A stretch of DNA of 64,000 nt. Source: an uncultured Clostridia bacterium (GTDB lineage: Bacteria > Bacillota > Clostridia > Peptostreptococcales > Anaerovoracaceae). The notes beneath the pieces are model-generated. The model did not search any database. It worked only from the letters and a program-made list of their open reading frames with translations, and had not been told where the DNA came from. The stretch is taken from NCBI GenBank assembly GCA_934233735.1, contig CAKQGQ010000008.1, positions 1-64,000 on the forward strand. Direction: 5' to 3'. A program made the position numbers and the translations under genes. Positions 7,152 to 15,710 of the stretch are shown one piece after another. Every line of letters starts with the position of its first letter. Within the stretch, counting starts at the first letter, position 1.

Positions 7152-8519
7152 TTGAGACTAAAGACAGTATTGGGTGGAACTACATACCAATTCAAATCGG
7201 TGAAAGAGGTTATGGCAAAAGCCAATGAGAAAAAATCCGGCGACGAAATGGCGGGGCTTTCAGCAAAATCTGTTTCTGAGAGAATCGCGGCGAAGGAAGT
7301 TTTGTCAGAATTACTTGTATCCGATGTGAGAAACAATCCTGCAGTTCCATATGAAGAAGACGAAGTCACAAGAATTGTTCAGGATGACTGCTGTGACATT
7401 ATGTACGGCAAAATTAAGAACTGGTCCATTGCGGAACTCAGAGAATATATTTTGTCGGAAAAAACAACAGAAGAAGATATTAAAAAACTTTCAAACGGCT
7501 TGACCTCGGAGGTTGTGGCGGCTGTGGCAAAGTTGATGTCAAACCTTGATTTGGTGTACGGAGCCGGAAAAGTCAGAGTACCGGCTACCTGCAACACAAC
7601 CATCGGGCTCAGAGGGTGTTTGTCAACGAGACTGCAGCCGAATCACACGGTTGACGGAATTGACGGAATCAGAGCATCGCTGTATGAAGGACTGAGCTAC
7701 GGAACCGGCGATGCGGTTTTGGGACTGAATCCGGTAAACAACACGGTCGGTTCCTGCAAGCAGGTTTTGGAACTCTTCGACGAGGTAAAAAACAAATTTG
7801 AAATTCCGACGCAGACCTGCGTGCTCGCACATATAACAACCCAGATTGAAGCTGTAAAGCAGGGGGCCCCGGCAGATATGATTTTCCAGTCTATCGCAGG
7901 CTCTGAAAAAGGAAACTCGGCGTTCGGCTTCAGCGCAGCAACTGTAAATGAAGCGTATGAAATCCTTAAAAACAAAGGAACCGGCAAAGGGGATAATCTC
8001 CTTTATTTCGAGACAGGACAGGGGTCAGAGCTTTCGTCAGATGCACATTTTGATACGGATCAGGTGACAATGGAGGCAAGGTGCTACGGATTCGCGAAAC
8101 ATTTCAAACCGTTTATGGTCAATACCGTAGTGGGATTTATCGGACCAGAGTATTTATATGATTCCAGACAGGTCATCAGAGCGGGACTCGAAGACCACTT
8201 CATGGGCAAGCTGTCAGGCATTCCGATGGGATGTGACTGCTGCTATACGAATCATATGGATGCCGATCAGAATGACATTGAGAATCTTTCCATTCTGCTT
8301 TCGGCAGCCGGCGTCAACTATATTTTGGGTGTGCCAAGCGGCGACGATATCATGCTGAACTATCAGACCAACGCTTACCATGATACGGCCGCACTGCGGG
8401 AACTGCTCGGGCTGCGTCCAATTAAACCGTTTGAAGAATGGTGTGAAAAAATGGGAATTATGGAAAACGGCAAACTGACGAAGTATGCCGGAGATCCATC
8501 AATCTTTATGAGAAGATAG
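7152..8519 (+). CDS. eutB: Ethanolamine ammonia-lyase heavy chain
   Basis: A 455-residue large subunit of adenosylcobalamin-dependent ethanolamine ammonia-lyase, which converts ethanolamine to acetaldehyde and ammonia. The TIM-barrel protein is full length and collinear with EutB, with segments such as LMSNLDLVYGAGKV and NTTIGLRGCLSTRLQPNHT, and ends FMRR. I chose TTG at 7152 because GGAGGT (7140-7145) precedes it at the right distance and the product then begins MRLKTVLGG as usual; the in-frame ATG at 7134 lies over the ribosome site. eutC follows after 15 bp. Confidence 0.95.
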   Translation: MRLKTVLGGTTYQFKSVKEVMAKANEKKSGDEMAGLSAKSVSERIAAKEVLSELLVSDVRNNPAVPYEEDEVTRIVQDDCCDIMYGKIKNWSIAELREYILSEKTTEEDIKKLSNGLTSEVVAAVAKLMSNLDLVYGAGKVRVPATCNTTIGLRGCLSTRLQPNHTVDGIDGIRASLYEGLSYGTGDAVLGLNPVNNTVGSCKQVLELFDEVKNKFEIPTQTCVLAHITTQIEAVKQGAPADMIFQSIAGSEKGNSAFGFSAATVNEAYEILKNKGTGKGDNLLYFETGQGSELSSDAHFDTDQVTMEARCYGFAKHFKPFMVNTVVGFIGPEYLYDSRQVIRAGLEDHFMGKLSGIPMGCDCCYTNHMDADQNDIENLSILLSAAGVNYILGVPSGDDIMLNYQTNAYHDTAALRELLGLRPIKPFEEWCEKMGIMENGKLTKYAGDPSIFMRR

Positions 8520-8534
8520 AAAGGAGGAGACTTT

Positions 8535-9410
8535 GTGGACAATAGGCAATTAGTTGAACTGATAACCGCTGAGGTTGTGAAGGCTTTAAAAGAAACGGGC
8601 CTGATGGATACGGGATCTTCCGCAAATTGTGACGATACGAATTTTGGCAGCGGTCTTCTCGACATTGCAAGCAAGGAATATAAAGATTCGATACAGATTG
8701 CGGATCCTGAAAATCAGCTTGCAATCAATGCTATGAGAAGGGCGACCACCGCAAGGGTAGGAATAGGACGCTCCGGACCGCGGCTTAACACGAAATCGCT
8801 GATTTCGCTTCGCGCAGACCATGCTATGGCAAAGGATGCGGTAATGAAGGCTGCGGACGAAAACATCTTAAAGCAGATGAATCTTCCCGTTATTCAGTCG
8901 CAGGCGAGAGAAATCAACGAACATCTTACCAGACCGGACTTAGGAAGGAAGCTTCCTCAGGAATCCATCGATTTTATCAAGCAGAACTGTGTAATGAATC
9001 CACAAGTTCAGATTTATGTATCGGACGGACTTTCCAATTCAGCCATCGATGAGAATATCAGAGAAATTCTTCCGGTATTGATGGATGGACTAAAGGAGAG
9101 AGGCGTTTCAGTCGGGACACCGTTCTTCGTGAAATTCGGCAGAGTTCCTACGATGGATGTGATTTCTGAAATCACCGGAGCAGATGTAACGGTAGTGCTT
9201 TTAGGAGAGCGCCCGGGTCTTGCAGCAGCAGACAGTATGTCGGCGTATATGGCATATAAGGCTGAGGTAGGCATGCCGGAGTCTCGCAGAACCGTTGTTT
9301 CAAATATACATAAAAACGGAATCCAGCCTGTGGAAGCAGGGGCATATCTTGTAGAAATTATTGAGAAAATGCTGGCAACCCGCTCAAGCGGCGTTGACCT
9401 GGTTTTGTAA
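8535..9410 (+). CDS. eutC: Ethanolamine ammonia-lyase light chain
   Basis: A 291-residue small subunit of ethanolamine ammonia-lyase; its C-terminal two thirds provide the cobalamin-binding Rossmann-like domain (VQIYVSDGLSNSAID, VTVVLLGERPGL). The family core is recognised from about residue 60 (ARVGIGRSGPRLNT). Starts at GTG 8535 behind AAGGAGG. Residues 4-20 (QLVELITAEVVKALKET) form an amphipathic helix followed by a Gly/Ser/Asp linker, the typical layout of an encapsulation peptide that targets the lyase into the microcompartment. It forms the active enzyme with EutB immediately upstream. Confidence 0.95.
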   Translation: MDNRQLVELITAEVVKALKETGLMDTGSSANCDDTNFGSGLLDIASKEYKDSIQIADPENQLAINAMRRATTARVGIGRSGPRLNTKSLISLRADHAMAKDAVMKAADENILKQMNLPVIQSQAREINEHLTRPDLGRKLPQESIDFIKQNCVMNPQVQIYVSDGLSNSAIDENIREILPVLMDGLKERGVSVGTPFFVKFGRVPTMDVISEITGADVTVVLLGERPGLAAADSMSAYMAYKAEVGMPESRRTVVSNIHKNGIQPVEAGAYLVEIIEKMLATRSSGVDLVL

Positions 9411-9422
9411 GGAGGGATAGCG

Positions 9423-10076
9423 TTGAAAGGTGATAGAATTCAGGCGACGGTCCTGAGCATTCAGGAAATTCCAAACGCAGATCCGTTCCTGCTGAAAGCC
9501 TTGAAAGTTCCGGAAGGATACAGGTCTTTAGGAATCATGACATCGGACATTGACGATATTTCGTATGCGGCAATTGACGAAGCAACCAAGAAGGCGGATG
9601 TAATCGTCACCTATGCGCATTCGATGTACGCAGGCTCAGGAAATGCATCGACAGAGCTTGCCGGAGAATTTATCGGGATTCTTGCTGGAACCACACCCGC
9701 CGAGGTGAAAGCAGGGATTGCAGCGTTCAGCGAGTATGTAGAAAACGATGCGTTCTTCTATTCGGCGAATGATTCAGGCTCCATTCCGTACTTTGCACAC
9801 ACGATATCCAGAACCGGAAGCTATCTCTCATCGGTCGCAGGTATACCGGAGGGAACACCGATGGCATATCTGATTGCGCCGCCGAACGAAGCAATCTGCG
9901 GTCTGGATGAAGCTCTCAAGGCGGCAGAGGTTGAGATGAAGGTGTTTTACGGACCGCCGACGGAAACAAACTTTGCAGGCGGGCTGTTGGTTGGCGACCA
10001 GGCGGCATGCAAGGCGGCATGTGAGGCGTTTGCCAGAACAGTTGAAAAGATTGCAGATACGCCGAAGGTCTTTTAA
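9423..10076 (+). CDS. eutL: EutL, tandem-BMC trimeric shell protein
   Basis: A 217-residue microcompartment shell protein with two circularly permuted BMC domains. The EutL signature is seen at IQATVLSIQEIPNADPFLLKAL near the start and in TYAHSMYAGSGNASTELAGEFIGILAG in the middle; the second domain ends FAGGLLVGDQAACKAACEAF. EutL pseudohexamers have a gated large central pore and are thought to pass bulky cofactors. It starts with TTG at 9423 behind GGAGGG. Confidence 0.95.
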   Translation: MKGDRIQATVLSIQEIPNADPFLLKALKVPEGYRSLGIMTSDIDDISYAAIDEATKKADVIVTYAHSMYAGSGNASTELAGEFIGILAGTTPAEVKAGIAAFSEYVENDAFFYSANDSGSIPYFAHTISRTGSYLSSVAGIPEGTPMAYLIAPPNEAICGLDEALKAAEVEMKVFYGPPTETNFAGGLLVGDQAACKAACEAFARTVEKIADTPKVF

Positions 10077-10146
10077 AGACGAAGAGTGAAACAGTTACAA
10101 CAAAGGATAAACATATCATATTTTAAAATATTTGGGAGGTGGAAAT

Positions 10147-11661
10147 TTGGAATACGATAAAGATTTACGTTCCATACAGGAAGCAAGAGACTTAATTAAA
10201 AATGCTAAAGCGGCGCAGAAACAATTTGCAAATTGGTCTCAGGCAGAGATTGACAAGCTCACAAAGTACATATGCGAAAGCTGCATCAGAAATGCCGAGC
10301 CGCTTGCAAAGCTTGCACAGGAAGAGACAGGATTCGGCAAGTGGGAGGACAAGATCCTCAAGAACCTTCTGGGTTCAAAGATGACCTACGAAGCAATGGA
10401 AAATCTGAAAACCGTAGGAATTATACGGGAGGACAGAGCCGGACGCTTCTTCGAAGTAGCGGTTCCCGTGGGAGTGGTTGTCGCTCTGATTCCATCGACA
10501 AACCCTACGTCAACAGTAATGTATAAATCCCTGATTTCTTTGAAGGCAGGGAATGCCATCATTATATCTCCTCATCCGAGCGCAAAAAATTGTATTTTCG
10601 AGACAGTCAAAATTATACAAAAAGCGTGCAAGGAGTGCGGAGCACCCGACAACATCGTGCAGGTGGTTCAGACTCCGACCATGCAGGCGACGGACACACT
10701 CATGAAGCATAAAGATACAGGACTGATTTTGGCGACAGGCGGAGAAGCGATGGTACATGCGGCATACTCCTCGGGTAATCCGGCACTCGGTGTCGGCCCC
10801 GGAAACGGACCGGCCTTTATTGAAAAGTCCGCAGACATTCCGACAGCGGTACGCAGAATCGTTGAATCAAAGACTTTTGACAACGGAACAATCTGCGCTT
10901 CAGAGCAGTCGGTTATTACGCAGGAATGCATAAAAGACCAGGTTGTTGCGGAGATGAAGAGGCAGCACTGCTACTTTATGAGCCCGGATGAAATTGAAAA
11001 AGTAGGAAAATTCATCATGAGAGCCAATAATACAATGAACCCGGCAATTGTAGGAAAATCAGCACAGGTAATCGCAAAGATGGCAAGCATAGATATTCCG
11101 GATGACACGCTCATTCTGGTTGCCGAAACCACAAAGATTGGAAAGGACAATCCTTATTCCAGAGAAAAGCTTTGTCCGATTCTTGCCTTCTTTACCGTAA
11201 AGAACTGGGAAGAAGCATGTGACAAATCCATAGAAATTTTAGAAAATGAAGGAACCGGTCATACGATGACAATTCACTCAAGCGATGAAGAAATTATCAG
11301 ACAGTTCGGACTTCGCAAACCGGTATCCAGAGTACTTGTAAATGTAGCGGCAGCGCTTGGCGGAGTAGGTGCGCTTACAGGCCTTCAGCCTGCACTTACG
11401 CTCGGCTGCGGCGCAGTCGGCGGCTCGGCATCCTCCGATAATATCGGACCGATGAATTTGCTTAATATCCGAAGAGTTGCATACGGTACGATGGAGCTTG
11501 CAGATCTCAGAAGAGAAGCCGCACAGCTTCAGACAAGTCCAAGCGGAGCAGCTTCCTGCAGTCAACCGCAGCACAAGCCATGCGGCGAAGCTGAGCTGAC
11601 AAAGAATCAGATTGAAGAGATTACAAAAGAAGTATTAAGATCAATTTTAGCTAACAGATAA
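10147..11661 (+). CDS. eutE: Coenzyme A-acylating acetaldehyde dehydrogenase EutE
   Basis: A 504-residue aldehyde dehydrogenase of the EutE/PduP type that oxidises acetaldehyde with NAD and CoA to acetyl-CoA. The nucleophilic Cys lies in DNGTICASEQS near residue 250; PGNGPAF (glycine-rich turn) and the family start LRSIQEARDLI are present. I chose TTG 10147 because GGGAGGTGG (10134-10142) overlaps the alternative in-frame TTG at 10132. The C-terminus extends past the enzyme core with a Ser/Pro/Gln linker and a terminal amphipathic helix (NQIEEITKEVLRSILANR), probably an encapsulation peptide placed at the C-terminus instead of the N-terminus. Confidence 0.93.
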   Translation: MEYDKDLRSIQEARDLIKNAKAAQKQFANWSQAEIDKLTKYICESCIRNAEPLAKLAQEETGFGKWEDKILKNLLGSKMTYEAMENLKTVGIIREDRAGRFFEVAVPVGVVVALIPSTNPTSTVMYKSLISLKAGNAIIISPHPSAKNCIFETVKIIQKACKECGAPDNIVQVVQTPTMQATDTLMKHKDTGLILATGGEAMVHAAYSSGNPALGVGPGNGPAFIEKSADIPTAVRRIVESKTFDNGTICASEQSVITQECIKDQVVAEMKRQHCYFMSPDEIEKVGKFIMRANNTMNPAIVGKSAQVIAKMASIDIPDDTLILVAETTKIGKDNPYSREKLCPILAFFTVKNWEEACDKSIEILENEGTGHTMTIHSSDEEIIRQFGLRKPVSRVLVNVAAALGGVGALTGLQPALTLGCGAVGGSASSDNIGPMNLLNIRRVAYGTMELADLRREAAQLQTSPSGAASCSQPQHKPCGEAELTKNQIEEITKEVLRSILANR

Positions 11662-11683
11662 GAGTGAATAAAGGAGAAACAAA

Positions 11684-11971
11684 ATGGAAAACAATGTAAA
11701 AATGGCATTAGGAATGGTAGAAACCAAAGGTTTAGTAGGATCCATCGAAGCAGCAGATGCAATGGTAAAGGCTGCAAATGTATCCTTAATCGGTAAAGTA
11801 CATGTCGGTGGCGGTCTTGTAACCGTTATGGTAAGAGGCGATGTAGGTGCAGTAAAGGCAGCAACCGAAGCAGGCGGAGCAGCAGCAGACAGAGTCGGCG
11901 AACTCGTATCCGTACATGTAATTCCAAGACCGCATAACGAAGTTGAGTACATTCTTCCGACATTGGAATAA
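11684..11971 (+). CDS. eutM: EutM hexameric BMC shell protein, copy 1
   Basis: A 95-residue single-BMC-domain protein forming hexameric tiles of the microcompartment facets. It shows the usual start (ALGMVETKGLVGSIEAADAMVKAA as the core helix region), the pore loop KVHVGGGLVTV near residues 35-45, and the end RPHNEVEYILP. GAGAAAC before the ATG follows AAAGG. The next shell gene, 157 bp downstream, encodes the same protein except for the last residue (Glu here, Lys there). Confidence 0.95.
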   Translation: MENNVKMALGMVETKGLVGSIEAADAMVKAANVSLIGKVHVGGGLVTVMVRGDVGAVKAATEAGGAAADRVGELVSVHVIPRPHNEVEYILPTLE

Positions 11972-12128
11972 GACTTGAAGGAGTGCGGCTATGGCTTCGA
12001 AAGTGATAGAAAACACATCCCCGGAAGTGATGGCAATGGCAGAGGCTTCCGCGGGAAAAACGAAAAAAACAAATCAAGCGAATCAAAAGAGCAAACAAAA
12101 CAGTGAAACAAAGAAGGAGAAAATAAAA

Positions 12129-12416
12129 ATGGAAAACAATGTAAAAATGGCATTAGGAATGGTAGAAACCAAAGGTTTAGTAGGATCCATCGAAGCAGCG
12201 GATGCAATGGTAAAGGCTGCAAATGTATCCTTAATCGGTAAAGTACATGTCGGCGGCGGCCTTGTAACCGTTATGGTAAGAGGCGATGTAGGCGCAGTAA
12301 AGGCGGCAACCGAAGCAGGCGGAGCAGCAGCAGACAGAGTCGGCGAACTCGTATCCGTACATGTAATTCCAAGACCGCACAACGAAGTTGAATACATCCT
12401 TCCAACCTTAAAGTAA
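12129..12416 (+). CDS. eutM: EutM hexameric BMC shell protein, copy 2, with possible extended form from 11991
   Basis: A second EutM, 94 of 95 residues identical to copy 1; I count 13 base differences, nearly all at third positions and most in the 3' third. The ATG at 12129 has GAAGGAG upstream. The same frame is also open from ATG 11991, which has its own AAGGAG site; initiation there would add 46 residues rich in Lys, Asn, Gln, Thr and Ser with a short Ala/Met helix (SPEVMAMAEASAG). The locus could therefore make a tailed and an untailed tile. The simple start is annotated. Confidence 0.9.
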   Translation: MENNVKMALGMVETKGLVGSIEAADAMVKAANVSLIGKVHVGGGLVTVMVRGDVGAVKAATEAGGAAADRVGELVSVHVIPRPHNEVEYILPTLK

Positions 12417-12474
12417 AATTCTATGCAGGGGAAAACCCTAAGCGCAAACTTTATTAGTTGAAGGAGAATGACTG

Positions 12475-13161
12475 ATGCAGATTATTAAGGCAAAAGATAT
12501 AGAAAATGCCACGAAAGGAATGATTGTAAAAGAGTTTCGGGCGGACTTCACAATGTTTATCAGTCAGGAAGCAAAGGACTATGCCGAACAAAACGGAATC
12601 ACGATTACTGATAAGGATGCAAAGGCGAAACCGAAAAAACCGGAGCACATGACCAATCTTGACGCCAAGCGGCTTGTCCTTAAAAACCATCCGCGTATCA
12701 TTTTGCGGGGAAAAATCGATACTTTCCAGGCAAAGGTTTTGGAAACACAAATCTTAGCAGAAGAGTTGAGATGCCAGAACATGGTAAACATGCTTCAGGA
12801 AATCAACGACTATGCGAGAAAGATAATGGTTTCCGAGCTTTTGGAAGAAAAGCTGGATGATAAAATTACCCTTCTGGGGCTTAATGAACACGAGCTCAGA
12901 TATGTTTCGCAGCATCCGACACAGTACTTCGGAATCGGACATATTGCTCCGTCATACAAGATGGGGAAATTGCCGGTAGAACTGAATTTACTCAGAGCGA
13001 TGTCCAGAGAGGTTGAAATTGCGGCCATTAATGCGTTTTGCGATACGACAGGCGCCGGTGAAAAAATTTCGAGAGCGGATATACTCAGAGCTTTAAATCG
13101 CCTAAGCAGCGCATTGTACATCATGTACCTCGAATGCTTGGCAGAAGGGAGAGAATCGTAA
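12475..13161 (+). CDS. eutT: EutT-type cobalamin adenosyltransferase
   Basis: A 228-residue protein of the EutT/PduO-like ATP:cob(I)alamin adenosyltransferase group, which makes the adenosylcobalamin needed by EutBC. An N-terminal module (residues 1-45: KAKDIENATKG, SQEAKDYAEQNGITI) matches the start of EutT proteins, and the helical adenosyltransferase core follows (LRGKIDTFQAKVLETQILAEE, ELNLLRAMSREVEIAAINAF, ALNRLSSALYIMYL). The Cys-rich metal site of enterobacterial EutT (HxxxxCC) is not seen, which suggests a metal-independent variant. Its stop overlaps the start of pduL. Confidence 0.85.
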   Translation: MQIIKAKDIENATKGMIVKEFRADFTMFISQEAKDYAEQNGITITDKDAKAKPKKPEHMTNLDAKRLVLKNHPRIILRGKIDTFQAKVLETQILAEELRCQNMVNMLQEINDYARKIMVSELLEEKLDDKITLLGLNEHELRYVSQHPTQYFGIGHIAPSYKMGKLPVELNLLRAMSREVEIAAINAFCDTTGAGEKISRADILRALNRLSSALYIMYLECLAEGRES

Positions 13162-14048
13162 TGCAGCATGATTTGATAAATGAAGAAGTAATAAAAAATA
13201 TTGTAAAAGAGGTTGTGTCCGGATATCAAGCAATGCCGCCAAAAAAAACAGGTCAAAACGATGTTGAAGTTTTAGTGGAAGCATCGGGCAGACATGTACA
13301 CCTTTCGCAGCAGGACATTGAAAGACTTTTCGGGAAGGGCTATAAGCTTACACCGAAGAAAAATCTTTCGCAGATTGGGCAGTTTGCAAGCGAAGAGCGG
13401 GTTACGCTCATTGGACCGAAAAATGTCTACCGCAACGTCGCGGTTTTAGGTCCGGCACGCAAGGAAACACAGGTTGAGCTCAGCCTTTCGGACGCGCGAT
13501 TTTTAGGACTTGACGCACCACTGAGAATGTCAGGTGATCTTAACGGAGCCGCTGACATTATCATCGCTACCGAAAAGGAATCCATAGCAGCCAAGAACAG
13601 CACGATCGTAGCAAAAAATCACATTCATATGACACCCGCACAGGCGAATCAATGGGGATTCTCGGACGGGCAGGAAGTTTCGGTGTCAATGAGGACAATG
13701 AGACCGATAACCTTTGACGGTGTTGTAATCCGGGTTTCGGATGAAGCAGGGCTTGCAATGCACATTGATTTCGACGAAGCGAATGCGTGCATGTTCAAAA
13801 ATGGAAATACCGGTGTGATTAATGCGCTTGATAAGGCGGCCTGCAGTGTGGCTGCGCTGAACAGACAGGAAGCACCGAGGGCGGAAGCCGGTACAGCGCT
13901 GAAGAAGCATTTTATCACCGAAGAGGATATTCGAAAAGCTTTGAAAAACACAAATGCGGTAAAGCTTTCGGTACCTAAGAATGCCATACTGTCCGCTCCG
14001 GCAAAAGACTATGTTAACAAAGAGAAGATAACGCTGATGTATATTTAG
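13161..14048 (+). CDS. pduL: PduL-type phosphotransacylase with an extra C-terminal EutT-like module
   Basis: A 295-residue microcompartment phosphotransacylase converting acetyl-CoA and phosphate to acetyl-phosphate and recycling CoA. Two PduL domains are visible, with metal-binding His motifs GRHVHLS near residue 40 and KNHIHMT near residue 155, and VLGPARKETQVELS between. ATG 13161 overlaps the eutT stop and follows AGGGAGAG. Residues 4-21 (LINEEVIKNIVKEVVSGY) look like an encapsulation peptide. The usual protein ends near residue 210; here about 45 terminal residues (HFITEEDIRKAL, SAPAKDYVNKEKITL) resemble the N-terminal module of EutT. Confidence 0.92.
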   Translation: MQHDLINEEVIKNIVKEVVSGYQAMPPKKTGQNDVEVLVEASGRHVHLSQQDIERLFGKGYKLTPKKNLSQIGQFASEERVTLIGPKNVYRNVAVLGPARKETQVELSLSDARFLGLDAPLRMSGDLNGAADIIIATEKESIAAKNSTIVAKNHIHMTPAQANQWGFSDGQEVSVSMRTMRPITFDGVVIRVSDEAGLAMHIDFDEANACMFKNGNTGVINALDKAACSVAALNRQEAPRAEAGTALKKHFITEEDIRKALKNTNAVKLSVPKNAILSAPAKDYVNKEKITLMYI

Positions 14049-14056
14049 GAGAAGCA

Positions 14057-14335
14057 ATGATTATATGTAAAGTTGTGGGCCATGTATGGGCAACCAAAAA
14101 AGAAGAAAGCCTTGACGGATCAAAACTCATGGTTGTAGAGCAAACTGACACCTACGGCGAAGCAAATTCCAAGGAAACCTTTGTTGCTGCAGATGTTGTG
14201 GGCGCGGGAATCGGCGAAAGAGTTCTGGTAGTCACAGGCAGTACGGCGAGAAAAACATTTGGCCGTGATGATATTCCTATCGATGCAGCTATCGTAGGAA
14301 TTATCGACTCCCTTGAGGTCGACAGAAACAAATAA
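14057..14335 (+). CDS. eutN: EutN/CcmL pentameric vertex protein
   Basis: A 92-residue EutN/CcmL-family protein that forms pentamers closing the microcompartment vertices. The family start (CKVVGHVWATKKEESLDGSK) and the GAGIGERVLVVTGSTAR segment are clear. It lies 8 bp after pduL behind AGGAGAAGCA. Confidence 0.95.
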   Translation: MIICKVVGHVWATKKEESLDGSKLMVVEQTDTYGEANSKETFVAADVVGAGIGERVLVVTGSTARKTFGRDDIPIDAAIVGIIDSLEVDRNK

Positions 14336-14348
14336 GGGGGAAAGGTAG

Positions 14349-15695
14349 ATGAACATTTTAGATAAGATTTTTGAAGCAGGGGTTGTCGGCTGCGGAGGCG
14401 CAGGCTTCCCGACGCATGTGAAGCTGAAAACAGAGGTAGAGTATTTTATCGTTAATGCGGCAGAATGCGAACCGCTGCTTCGCACAGACCGATATACCAT
14501 GCGAAGCAGGGCAGAGGACATTATTGAAACGGTTGAAATCATAGGTGAGCATCTGAAAGCATCTCATAAGGTAATTGCACTGAAAGGCCATTATCATGAA
14601 GAAATTGCATGTCTCAATGCGGCAATCGAAAAGAGAAATTCGGCTGTGAAGCTTCATGAGCTTGAGAACTTCTATCCTGCAGGCGATGAGCAGATTATGG
14701 TTTATGAAGTGACGGGACGCGTGATACCGCCTTCGGCAATCCCGGCAGCGGTAAGCGCCGTTGTATCTAATGTCGGAACGGTCGCGGCGATTTCGGATGC
14801 GTTGAAGGGAATTCCGCTCACGCAGAAGATTATCACGCTGACCGGCGAGGTGGCAAATCCGAAGATTGTTTCTGCTCCGGTAGGAACACCAATTCAAGAA
14901 ATTATCGACTGCGGAAATCCGATTCCGGGAAGATATACCGTGATACTCGGAGGACCTTTGATGGGAAAAAGAGTCGGCGCAGAGCAAATCGCAGATGAAT
15001 ATGTTACCAAGACGACATCCGGAATCATAGTGCTGGATGAAGCCTCGCATCTTTCAAACAGAAGAAACACGAGTGTTGAAACGATGCTCAGAGTCGGAAG
15101 AGCCGCCTGCATTCAGTGCAGCTTCTGTACGGAGCTCTGCACCAGACATATGCTCGGACATCCGCTCAAGCCGCATAAGATAATGCGAAAGCTCGCATAT
15201 AATTCGGATATTGAAGCAATCTTGGAAGACGAGGATGTAAAACAGGCTTTGATTTGCTCGGAATGCGGCGTATGTGAAGAATATGCCTGCCCGATGGGAC
15301 TTCAGCCTAGGCGTATTAATAAGATGCTGAAGACTATCTACGGTCAGAACAAAGTAAGGTATCCGAAACCGGAGCAGACCGAGTGGGAAGCACATCCTGC
15401 CAGAGAAAACCGCAAAGTTCCCTCAAAACGAATTGCGGCGCGCATGGCAGTAGATAAATACTATGATTACGATATAAGGGAAACTGTGGAGGTTAAGCCT
15501 TCTAAAGTTCAAATTTCCACAAAAATGCACATCGGTGCACCTGCACAGCCTGTTGTGAGCTGCGGTGATTCCGTAAAATGCGGGCAGCTGATTGCAGCGA
15601 TGCCGCAGGGACAGATGGGTGCAAACATCCATGCATCGATTGATGGAACAGTGACCTATGCTGATGACGCGAAAATTGTTATCGAACGGAACTGA
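14349..15695 (+). CDS. pduS: PduS-like cobalamin reductase / RnfC-type flavoprotein
   Basis: A 448-residue protein of the RnfC/PduS family. The N-terminus has the FMN/NADH-binding glycine-rich GCGGAGFPTHVKL, an SLBB domain lies around residues 160-210, and two 4Fe-4S motifs follow (CIQCSFCTELC and CSECGVCEEYACP). PduS of Salmonella is a microcompartment cobalamin reductase; a role in moving electrons through the shell has been proposed together with PduT. The partner PduT is the next gene. In this locus it may reduce cobalamin for EutT or reoxidise NADH in place of the missing alcohol dehydrogenase; the choice is an inference. Confidence 0.9.
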   Translation: MNILDKIFEAGVVGCGGAGFPTHVKLKTEVEYFIVNAAECEPLLRTDRYTMRSRAEDIIETVEIIGEHLKASHKVIALKGHYHEEIACLNAAIEKRNSAVKLHELENFYPAGDEQIMVYEVTGRVIPPSAIPAAVSAVVSNVGTVAAISDALKGIPLTQKIITLTGEVANPKIVSAPVGTPIQEIIDCGNPIPGRYTVILGGPLMGKRVGAEQIADEYVTKTTSGIIVLDEASHLSNRRNTSVETMLRVGRAACIQCSFCTELCTRHMLGHPLKPHKIMRKLAYNSDIEAILEDEDVKQALICSECGVCEEYACPMGLQPRRINKMLKTIYGQNKVRYPKPEQTEWEAHPARENRKVPSKRIAARMAVDKYYDYDIRETVEVKPSKVQISTKMHIGAPAQPVVSCGDSVKCGQLIAAMPQGQMGANIHASIDGTVTYADDAKIVIERN

Positions 15696-15710
15696 GGGAG
15701 GTAGTAGGAT

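Noticed and set aside
11647..12397. Antisense open frames opposite the eutM genes
   Set aside because: Long - strand frames are a by-product of codon bias in the two near-identical eutM copies; no independent features.
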